Below, one piece after another: positions 56,299-64,000 of a stretch of 64,000 nucleotides of DNA (its first letter is position 1; each line of letters starts with the position of its first letter). Source of the stretch: Tuctoria greenei. Taxonomy: Eukaryota; Streptophyta; Magnoliopsida; Poales; Poaceae. A model generated the notes under the pieces. The model did not search any database. It was not told the DNA's origin and saw only the letters and a list, made by a program, of their open reading frames with translations. The DNA lies in the NCBI GenBank assembly GCA_036927565.1, contig JAYESD010000001.1, positions 44,266,064 to 44,330,063 on the forward strand, written 5' to 3'. Both the position numbers and the translations under genes were made by a program.

Positions 56299-56312
56299 GC
56301 TCTGATACCAAT
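56299..56312 (-). promoter_or_regulatory. primer-binding site of Cop-b (tRNA-Met type)
   Basis: The minus strand reads ATTGGTATCAGAGC right after the LTR. Confidence 0.85.
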
Positions 56313-57934
56313 TGTAGGATCGAAGAGCACGTGAAAAGCTACCAAAGGGGGGTGAATGGTAGATTTAAAAATCTTACGCAGCGGAAACAATTAAACTCCA
56401 ACCCCTTCGGCAGAAAAATGATATGTGAAAGAAATCGTGTGTGAGACTAATCTAAACGTGTTTCACTTTAACAAAAGTGATATATATATCAGAGAAAATC
56501 AAGTCACGAAGACAACACAACAAGAATCACTCAAATCCATCGAGAAAAACTCAAGTTATGATCGAAAGATCAAACAAAGGTCAATCTGCCCTACTCGAGA
56601 AAAAACAGTTCTGGAATGCTGCAAAGAAACTCATGTAGATCATAGACCACAAATCCAATGACCATGAAATTTTGATAGACGATAGATATTCAAGTTGTTA
56701 AGACAACCCAAACAGAATCACGTCAATTGGACCTGTAAAACTCGAGTTATGATAAAACTACCGACAAAAAGTACTGCTGTCTAGAAACTCGACGAGTAAA
56801 ACTTGTCTGGAACAAGTCGGACGAACAAGGCACAAAAGTTCCTTCAAACTACGAATTTTATTCAATAGAACACAAGAGGAACAGACCCAAAGTCGTGCAC
56901 CACGAGCTCTGGGCTCCCTTGCTTATATAACCAGCTCAAAAGCCAACTCAACTCAGATCAGGAACCTAATCCTACTCTGTTCACAAATTGTATCTTTCCA
57001 TAACTGCTTAGGATTCTTCTATACGCAGATAGAAGCAATCTTAAGACTTCCAAACACCTTAGGAACGTATCCCACATTCCTAAACAACTCAAATTCGTGA
57101 CCCACACGAAATCCTATCATAACAAACTCAAATCTTTCCATATTTGAGTCAAACCTGACTCAGCCGTAGCCTGAGTCCATAACCTAGTCGGTTGGACCTT
57201 TCCGACCAACTCTTTACGTCCACATCTCTTCATAACGCCTTGGAACCATGTAGCCACGTTCATGCACTCCTTGCACACGTGCAAACATCTTCCAATGACG
57301 TCCATGATACCTTCACATGCATTGTTCTTGATTCAATCATGTTGCGCAACCTCCTGATCAGCTCAACCACAATTCCTCCTGAATTTGGTTGTTGGAACCT
57401 CATCTCCTCCCTGAGACTAGTCCAATGGATCCCATCACCAGCCATGTCTTGAACTCAAGCAACACCTGCACATGAATAAACAACCAATCCATACGAGCCC
57501 AAGTCCTCGACTTGACTCAAGTTAGTTCCGAACACAACACCTTACGTGAGAACCTCACATAAGCATGTTGCAAAACTACAGTAACACGATATCATCCATG
57601 TCAACCAAAAACGCACCAAAGACTTAGCAAATGAATACTAAGCAATCTTTCCATAGATGTAAAGCAAGTATGAAACATTGCAAATGAAAAACAGAAGCAT
57701 TGTGGTCAAGTTCCGGACCTTGCCAGAGCAACCCAGACCTTGAGCCGGAGCTAACAAAAGCTAGTAGAACCTAGCGCCAGAGCTTACCAAAACTAGTATA
57801 ACCAAGCTCCCACCAGAGCTTACAAAACTAGCAGGACCTTAATAAAAAGGTGTTTTGATGATATTCAAAACTTCTATCGTCAAAGCAAGTGTATTCACTA
57901 CAAGTCAATGTATTCAGCACACATAAGTCTTACA
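56313..57934 (-). repeat. 5' LTR of Cop-b (1622 bp)
   Basis: On the minus strand it starts TGTAAGACTTATGTG and ends CGATCCTACA. TATA at 56932-56939. Hairpin arms are CTACCA (56339-56344) and TGGTAG (56357-56362) in plus coordinates, with a shorter loop than in Cop-a. The CCGGA/CCGAC word cluster is at about 57715-57835. Confidence 0.92.
56932..56939 (-). promoter_or_regulatory. TATA box, Cop-b LTR
   Basis: TATATAAG on the minus strand. Confidence 0.55.
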
Positions 57935-58342
57935 ATAGGAATTGAAGACCACGGACTTGTCCGCACCTTCAACCCCTCCATCTCCAAGAATCAAGGATTT
58001 TTTGGTAAAATTTCCTCCCAAACCCTAGAAATCATGATTTTCTTCATTGTTGACTAAATAGTCTTGTTCCTCTAGGTTAATACATGCCTCCTTGTTGTAT
58101 TACATTTACCTTGAACTAGTTTTGCATTGGGAATCACCATTTATCGTCTAGTTAGGGTTTGAGGTGATGAACACTGGACTAGTCTGGTCCATGTACGGAC
58201 AAGTCTGGTCCCCGGACTAGTCCGTACCTGTACACCGAACAAGTTTGATTTTTAACTGATCTCAATCCTAATTTCTCATTCCTCAATGCACTTCCTTTCC
58301 ATCAATTCTTATCCATACATTGTGCAATGCTCTCTCAGGACA
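57935..58342 (+). other. SIRE-c leader of the third ORF
   Basis: No gene seen. It is the counterpart of 42985-43393 in SIRE-b and holds the four-site palindrome array at 58175-58247. Confidence 0.7.
58175..58247 (+). repeat. four-site palindrome array upstream of the third ORF, SIRE-c
   Basis: Sites start at 58175 (TA), 58196 (AA), 58213 (TA) and 58236 (AA), some with mismatches, ending 96 nt before ATG 58343. Same order and place as in SIRE-b. Confidence 0.8.
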
Positions 58343-59890
58343 ATGTCGAACAAGAACATCTCCGACTTTGAAGATGAGATGGAACAAGACTTGTTGTCGC
58401 GTGCTCCGGAGTCTCGCGCTCAAAAGAGGCAAGAGCGTCCCTCCGAGCCTGCACCTTCCCCACCTCAGGTGCGACGCAAGGTGCTTGCCAAGAAGCTCGC
58501 GTACAAGGCCAAGGACACAGCTAGCTCCAGCTCAGCGGCTCTTCGCCAAGTGAAGGGCAAAGGAAAAGGAATTGCTTCAGGACCCTTCGGCCAACTCAAG
58601 ATGCATGCTCCGAGGCAGGGAAACAGAGATCCCTCCGAAGAGAAGTTCAACGGCAAGGGAAGCGATACTGCGTCCAAACTCGGATTTGTGGATTGCTACA
58701 GCAGACCCAAGAAGGCTGCAGATGTCAGATTTTGGAGCAATTTTCATGTTGATTTCTACAGCTCGGTGTACGTTACCATGAAGACTACGGTGGTCTGCAG
58801 CTAGTGGATCGACTGGGATCACTTTGAGAGAAAGAGTTGTGGAGCATTTGATCAGGTGGTAGAGGCTACTGCCAAGCATGGACTGAAGGACCTATTCGCC
58901 TTCAGATTTCACTAGAATGATGAGATCATTGCTCAGTTTTATGCCACTTGTTTCTTTGCTAGTAATGAGGAGGAAAGGGTGACTTGGATGACTCATGGGT
59001 CCAAGTACACCATTACTTATGATGATTTTGCAAGACTCCTTCACCTGAAGACACCGACAACAATGAGTTGACTATTCACAATATCGATGTCTTGGGCAAG
59101 GATAAGATGGACTTCCTCTATGACACTAGCCTGAAGTTCATCCTACCTCAACCAAGAACATGAATCCCTTCTTCATGGTTCTCAACAGGGTGCTGAGGAA
59201 GACCGTAGCACCAAAAGATGGGGATGCAGGAAGTGTCCAAGGTTACTTGAGGACCTTCATGAAAGTGATAAGAAAGAACAGGAAGTTTGACATATTTGAC
59301 TATATCTGGAATGATATGGTCAACATCTCCTGCACGCTGAACAGATCATGTGGCTATGCCCCCTACTTGATGTTCATGATTGAGAAGGTCACAGGGATCG
59401 AGTTCGTGAAGGATGTGGAGCACACTCCTTTGAGGCCCCAAAAGCCCCCTCCCCAAGCTACTGTCCAAGCTGCTCCATCCCCCGCATCCAGTGAAGAGGC
59501 TCCAAGGAGAGCTCGATGAGATGAGAGGACTGCTCCCACCACTAGGGCCCCTCCCCAAAAAGGGTCTCCTAGTGGAATCTTGAAGTACTTGGCAGCAATC
59601 TTTGCCTCATGCCAAAAAGCCAAAGTGAATATCACAAGCTGAACAAGGCGAGGAAGTCAGATATGAGGTATGTCAAAGAAAATGTCAAGCATATTTGCCA
59701 GGAGCTGGAGATCCAGCCTATTGGATCCCCAGTCATCTCTGAAGATTCAGCCTCTGATTTTACTGAGCTCAGTCCTTTGACTCCCTTCGAGCTTGCCTAC
59801 TTTGGCATTGGGGGCACTTTGAGTGGATCTGCTCCTCCTCCTCCAACACCGGAAGATGAAGATGAGGAGAGAACTGATAGCGAGGAATGA
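58343..59890 (+). pseudogene. third ORF of SIRE-c
   Basis: ATG at 58343 (MSNKNISDFEDEMEQD). A basic Lys/Arg/Ser-rich N-terminus is followed by a domain with FWSNFHVDFYSSVYV, then WIDWDHFE after TAG 58802-58804, then EIIAQFYATCFFAS after TAG 58912-58914, and RVTWMTHGSKYTITYDDFARLL. After a frameshift near 59050, 59160-59516 gives MNPFFMVLNRVLRKTVAPKDGDAG and SCGYAPYLMFMIEK. The C-terminus (59609-59890) has PIGSPVISED and ELAYFGIGG with an acidic tail. It resembles plant domains annotated as putative plant transposon protein. No membrane segment is visible. Function unknown. Confidence 0.72.
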
Positions 59891-60350
59891 GCCACTAGAT
59901 CCCTCTCCTCCTTCTTTTTGGTGTCTTGATGCCAAAGGGGGAGAGATTGAGGTGGAGTCACTAGATTCTAGCTGTAGGTTGAGAGATGAGTGCTTCATTT
60001 GTGTATATTTTTGTGTCTCTCTTGGGTTATAAAACTTTAATACTGTTATCTCTATCTTTGGTATTGTGGTGTGATGGAATGACTTTGCTTATGTTATGAA
60101 ATTTGTATTTTGCCTTGAAATTGACATATATGCTTGATATTGGTATTTTAATGTCAATCACTTCATTCTCGTCACGATTATTGCTCACACTCACGTAGTT
60201 TTACACCCCACCATAAAGAGTGCACATATGACCTATGTTTCATTGCTTAACTTGTACCTAACTCATATGTGCACACTTTATGAAAATTTTGTATTTTATC
60301 ATATTTTTTGAAATCTCAATTGTGTCATCAATCACAAAAAAGGGGGAGAT
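59891..60350 (+). other. SIRE-c 3' untranslated region with two polypurine tracts
   Basis: No gene seen. AAAGGGGGAGAGA at 59934-59946 after the ORF, and AAAAAAGGGGGAGA at 60336-60349 at the LTR. Confidence 0.75.
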
Positions 60351-60611
60351 TGAAAGTGCATCTAGGCATCCCTTGTGGGTTTTGGTTTATTTATGACAAA
60401 CAAATGAGATCCTAACCAAATTGTTGAGATGCGCACGGGTCTTAAAAGAAATTATGAAGAAAGCGCAAAAAGAAAGGAGAATGAGGATCTATATGGAAAA
60501 AATCTCAAGAGCTAAATAGATTAGATTATTGTGTATGGAGTGTGTTGGAGAAACACACCCCAAGAGCTCAATCACAAGAAAACTCACTCACTGCACTAAT
60601 TTATATAGGTC

Positions 60612-61090
60612 TGGACTAGTCCGATAATATCCGGACTACTTCGATAACCCCTGTGTTCAAAATCGGGCAAGTCCTCCCAGTGTGGACTTATCTGCATAGT
60701 CCAAGTCTACACAGACCGGACTAGTACAATATCACCACGGACTAGTCTAATATCTTTCTGACTAAGATCGGACTAGTCCTCCCTAGTGTGGACTAGTCCT
60801 CAACACTTCACAACTTTGCACAACATCGGACAAGTCCGATAATATACGGACTAGTCCGATATCCTCTCTGACTAAAATTGGACAAGTTCTCCAAATGCGG
60901 ACTTGTCCCCAATTCACTAAGGAGTTCACCACAGCCGGACTTGTCCGAAAATAACCGGACTAGTCTGAACTTTTCCAAATCCTAATTCGGACTAGTCCGC
61001 CCTAAGCCGGACAAATCCGATCTTCCTAAGAACTTAGGGTTTCCTACACGCCGCACATTGGACTAGTCCAGACTTCACCACAGACTAGTA
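60612..61090 (+). repeat. palindrome array, SIRE-c 3' LTR
   Basis: Pairs start at 60612/60632, 60717/60738, 60772/60792 and 60936/60956; three of the four are exactly 20 nt apart. Further copies run to about 61090, ending 40 nt before the TATA box. Another exact pair lies near the LTR end at 61785/61805. Confidence 0.88.
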
Positions 61091-61130
61091 CGGACCCTCG
61101 AAACCCTAATGGTAACTTTTGGAAACACCA

Positions 61131-61138
61131 TATAAATA
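61131..61138 (+). promoter_or_regulatory. TATA box, SIRE-c 3' LTR
   Basis: TATAAATA, as in the other SIRE LTRs of this subfamily. Confidence 0.6.
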
Positions 61139-61910
61139 GATATGCACGGCCCTACTTTCAACTCTCTCGACTCCCAGCACCATCACACCCTCCAAGAGCT
61201 TAGAAAACACACCTCTCCATGCATTCCAACGCAAGAAAGATCAAATCCTTGAGGATTCACCTTGGATCAAAGGAGAGACACGATTCACACATTTGATCTC
61301 TTGGGTTTGACTCTCTAACACACTCCTGTTGTTCCATTGTTGATCTTAAGAGTGTGTTCTTGGTGGTGTTTGATTTGTAATCTTGGGGAGCCCTCAACTT
61401 GTGAGAAGGCCCCTTGAACTTGGTGATTTACCCTTGTGATAGTGAAACACAATAGGCCTTTGTGGCGATTCGACGAGGTTAGGGTCAGAGAAGACACGGT
61501 CCTTTCATGGGCTCCTCAACGTGGATGTAGGTTGCCTTTGTGAGAACCGAACCACGGGATAAAAATATTGTGTCTTCACTTTGTGCATTTTGTTCTTATT
61601 TTTCACATCATATTCTAGGGTTTACTTGATCTTGTCCATCTTCTGTTAAAACATTGAAAAAGTTAGTTTGTGTTACACTTAACTTCATTGACACAATACT
61701 TTCAAGTTACCTACTATATTCCACTGTGTATTGTGCTTGTATTGAAATCATTGATCTAACTAGATCAATCTAGTCCGCACGCACCGGACTAGTCCGAACA
61801 CTACCGGACTAGTCCGATTTCCTGGTATTTGATCAAGTTGCTAAGTGTTGCAAGTTCCGACTAAAATTCAAAAAGGCCTATTCACCCCCCCCCCCTCTAG
61901 ACCACATTCA

Positions 61911-62261
61911 AATATGGTGAGTCATGTGCCTCCTTCAATATTGTCTCCCGAATATGCTTCACATTAGGCACAACAAATCTGAATTCTCTCCCCTCTTGGG
62001 TTCTTTCCTTGATCTCTTAGATTTCCTCATCCTTCACTTGGCCCTCTGAATTTCTTGCTCCAACGTCGGATTCAACTCCATCATACCCATTTCATTTACA
62101 AATCCAAGGTTCAACCGTTCAAACTCCTTACATAACTCGGATGGCAGCTCTCGAACCGCGAGTTGATGACTTACTCCTTTCTGGCTCAAGGCGTCAGCCA
62201 CTACATTGGCTTTTCCCGGGTGATAATTAATTCCCAAATCATAATCCTTGATGAGCTCCAA
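61911..62261 (-). pseudogene. RNase H end and integrase N-terminus of Del-b
   Basis: 62034-62261 reads LGINYHPGKANVVADALSQKG, the end of RNase H, then NPTLEQEIQRAK to a TGA. 61911-62033 holds the integrase start in other phases (PNVKHIRETILKEAHDSPY) up to the SIRE-c insertion at AATAT. Confidence 0.8.
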
Positions 62262-62291
62262 CCATCTTCATTGCCTCAAATTCAGGTCCGT

Positions 62292-62651
62292 TTACGTGAA
62301 AATATACTTAAGTCTCTTATGATCCGTATAAATTTCACACCTATGTCCAAGGATATAATGTCTCCAAATCTTCAATGCGTGTACTACGGCTGCAAGCTCC
62401 AAATCATGTGTTGGGTAATTCTGCTCATATTTCTTCAATTGTCTCGATGCGTATGCAACCACTTGACCTTCTTGCATCAATACACATCCAAGTCCTTGTC
62501 TCGATGCATCACAATAAATATCGAAACTCTTGCTCACATCTCGCAATACTAAATCTGGGGTTGTGGTTAACCTCTTCTTTAGATCCTCAAAACTATTTTG
62601 ACAAGCTTCAGTCCATCGCAAAGCCTTTCCCTTCATGAGCAATTCCGTCAT
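62292..62651 (-). pseudogene. RNase H of Del-b
   Basis: A 119-residue frame with FDIYCDASRQGLGCVLMQEGQ, YPTHDLELAAVVHALKIWRHY and IYTDHKRLKYIFT; the catalytic Asp, Glu and Asp positions are present. A stop at 62292 separates it from the last RNase H segment. Confidence 0.85.
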
Positions 62652-63511
62652 TGGCTTGGCTATCTTAGAAAAGTCCTTGATGAGTCGACGTTAATATCCA
62701 GCCATTCCAAGAAAACTCCTTATTTCTTTTACGCTTTGCGGTGGCTCCCACTTTAGCACGTCCCTTACCTTTCCTGGGTCCACTGATACTCCTCCTCCAG
62801 AGATGATATGACCCAGAAACGACACTTCTTTCAACCAAAACTGGCACTTGCTGAACTTGGCATACAATTGATGCTCCCTAATTTCTGCAATGTGAGCCTC
62901 AAGTGTTCCTCAAGTTCCTTCTCATCCTTCGAGTATATCATAATGTCATCAATGAACACCAATACAAACTTGTCCAAGTACTCCATGAAGACCTTATTCA
63001 TGAGGTACATAAACTAGGCAGCCACATTTGTCAATCCAAAGGACATCACGGTGTACTCATAAGATCCATACCGTGTCCTGAAAGTTGTCTTGGGTATGTC
63101 CGATGGCCTAATCTTCATTTGAAAGTATCCCGACCTCAAATCAATCTTGGAGAAAACACATGCACCCTTCATCTGATCAAACAAGTCTTCTATGCGTGCT
63201 AAAGTATACTTGTTCTTGATGGTCACCTCATTGAGAGCTCGGTAATCTACGCACATTCTTTGCAATTCATCCTTCTTATCCACGAAAAGAATGGGTGCTC
63301 CCCAAGGTGAAGAACTGGGGAGAATAAAACCCTTCTCTAATTGCTCTTGAATCTGCTTTTTGAGTTCCGCTAATTCCTTGGGAGGCATCCTATACGGCCT
63401 CTTAGCTATAGGTGCAGTTCTAGGTATTAAATCAATAACAAACTCAATGTCTCGGTCAGGTGGCATACCTGGCAACTCATCTGGGAACACATCCAAAAAT
63501 TCACACACCAC
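62652..63511 (-). pseudogene. reverse transcriptase of Del-b
   Basis: The frame from 63511 (CEFLDVFPDELPGMPPDR) contains WGAPILFVDKKD, FSKIDLRSGYFQMKI and MSFGLTNVAA, then a TAG at 63014-63016. The catalytic box VFIDDIMIYSKDE (62925-62965) is intact in the same phase. A frameshift near 62888 and a stop near 62693 damage the thumb region. The fingers and palm match Del-a closely. Confidence 0.85.
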
Positions 63512-63605
63512 GGAATCTCCTCAATTGTTTTGGTGCAGTTTGAGATGCTTCAAACTCTACGGTGATCCCTTCCTCATTGGTCAACTTCACCGTCTTCCTG
63601 GCACA

Positions 63606-63950
63606 TTAAATGACTCCATTGTGCTTCCTCAACCAGTCCATACCAAGTATAATGTCGAATCCTTGAGAATCCAAGACAATGAGGTTGGCGGAGAAGTCGA
63701 CCCCCCTTATTCTAAGGCTTACTTTTGGACATACTATATTTGTCCTCATCTCTCCTCTAGGAGACTTAACCAATAGAGTAAACTTCATATGAGAGATAGG
63801 CAAACTATACTTGGCAACATATTTTGATGCAATGAATGAATGCGATGCTCCAGAATCAAATAACATAGTCATTGGGTTGGAGTTTGCGAGAAACATACCA
63901 ATCACCACGTCATCCGCTTGTTGAGCATCCTCCATAGAGACATGGTTCAC
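63606..63950 (-). pseudogene. protease of Del-b
   Basis: MLFDSGASHSFIASKY carries the Asp-Ser-Gly site and DIILGMDWLRKHNGVI the second block. Upstream it is continuous with the gag end (NHVSMEDAQQADD), without the stop seen in Del-a. It ends at TAA 63606-63608. 63512-63605 is a frameshifted link to RT. Confidence 0.83.
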
Positions 63951-64000
63951 ATTGCTACGAACAAAATTTTGATATCCACGGTTCCCTTGCGACTGTCCTC
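63951..64000 (-). pseudogene. gag C-terminus of Del-b (cut by window edge)
   Basis: It matches the 3' end of Del-a gag (RGNQ/NF motif region near 19490-19540). The remainder of gag and the 5' LTR lie to the right. Confidence 0.6.

Larger units (their letters stand above)
51743..57934 (-). mobile_element. Cop-b: Copia element of the Cop-a family, 3' truncated
   Basis: On the minus strand: 5' LTR 56313-57934, primer site, gag, protease, integrase and RT up to the catalytic box. RNase H and the 3' LTR are missing. The right flank ATAGG (57935-57939) is the expected target-duplication half. The other was lost in the deletion. Confidence 0.92.
50807..61910 (+). mobile_element. SIRE-c: Copia SIRE element with internal deletion, TSD AATAT
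   Basis: AATAT flanks both ends (50802-50806, 61911-61915). What remains is a truncated 5' LTR (50807-51746), the third ORF (58343-59890) and a complete 3' LTR (60351-61910). gag-pol is missing. Cop-b lies between, and its 3' half is missing too, so one deletion removed both. Confidence 0.92.
60351..61910 (+). repeat. 3' LTR of SIRE-c (1560 bp)
   Basis: It starts TGAAAGTGCATCTAGGC and ends CTCTAGACCACATTCA, followed by the duplicated AATAT. It is the only uninterrupted LTR of this subfamily here and serves as reference for SIRE-a. TATA at 61131-61138. The end hairpin has AGGCCTA at 61874-61880, but its partner has a mismatch. Confidence 0.93.
48731..64000 (-). mobile_element. Del-b: chromodomain Gypsy element, split by SIRE-c, right end open
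   Basis: On the minus strand: gag end and protease (to 63950), RT, RNase H, integrase (split at 50806/61911), chromodomain, polypurine tract and part of the 3' LTR (48731-49527). SIRE-b interrupts the LTR on the left. The 5' LTR and most of gag lie right of the window. Proteins are close to Del-a, but the integrase catalytic acids are intact. Confidence 0.88.

Noticed and set aside
1..64000. Host gene captured between elements
   Set aside because: Every stretch can be assigned to one of the named elements or their spacers; nothing left over resembles a plant gene, tRNA or rRNA.

Overview
This window looks like the repeat-packed intergenic DNA of a large-genome flowering plant, most likely a monocot and probably a grass. 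Almost everything I can support belongs to LTR retrotransposons nested in one another. I found no host gene, tRNA, rRNA, CRISPR array or prokaryotic feature. The plant assignment rests on the element lineages: Copia SIRE/Maximus with a third ORF, chromodomain Del/Tekay and CRM chromoviruses, and a Tat-type Gypsy element with an archaeal-type RNase H and an antisense extra ORF. It also rests on initiator-tRNA-Met-type primer sites. The species cannot be told from the sequence.

Layout. Tat-a (minus strand, 1-1592) is the gag start and 5' LTR of a Gypsy element that runs off the left edge. It sits in the third ORF of SIRE-a (Copia, plus strand, 1593-3214 and 15573-16147), of which only the 3' end and 3' LTR are in view. 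Tat-b (minus, 3215-15572) is a nearly complete second Tat element inside the 3' LTR of SIRE-a. SIRE-a sits in the integrase of Del-a (minus, 16148-23674), which sits in a CRM-like element (plus, 23675-27565), which sits in the 5' LTR of SIRE-b (plus, 27566-48730). SIRE-b also holds a full-length Copia element, Cop-a (29490-38704, target duplication TTGTG), and a solo LTR of the same family (44440-46090, target duplication TTTTT). SIRE-b lies in the 3' LTR of Del-b (minus, 48731-50806 and 61911-64000, running off the right edge). The integrase of Del-b is split by SIRE-c (50807-61910, target duplication AATAT). SIRE-c carries Cop-b (51743-57934) and has lost its own gag-pol by a deletion that joins its 5' LTR to the reverse transcriptase of Cop-b. 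The deepest chain is six elements: Del-b, SIRE-b, CRM, Del-a, SIRE-a, Tat-b. The missing left halves of five of them should lie left of the window in mirror order.

Coding capacity. Every polyprotein carries nonsense codons, frameshifts or lost catalytic residues, so no element looks autonomous as read. Tat-b is the least damaged: it has long protease, RT-RNase H and RNase H-integrase frames, and an antisense ORF of the putative gypsy-type transposon family followed by a Glu/Pro repeat and a long coiled coil.

Most interesting signal. A 12-bp palindrome, CGGACTAGTCCG, and its near-palindromic partner CGGACAAGTCCG are repeated in the LTRs of two unrelated superfamilies (Copia SIRE and Gypsy Del). 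They often occur as pairs exactly 20 nt apart, start to start, sometimes in units of about 52 nt. A four-site version in the same TA-AA-TA-AA order lies about 100 nt upstream of the third ORF in both SIRE-b and SIRE-c. A second signal is a C-loop hairpin at the end of the LTRs of two Copia families, whose stem sequence differs but stays paired.
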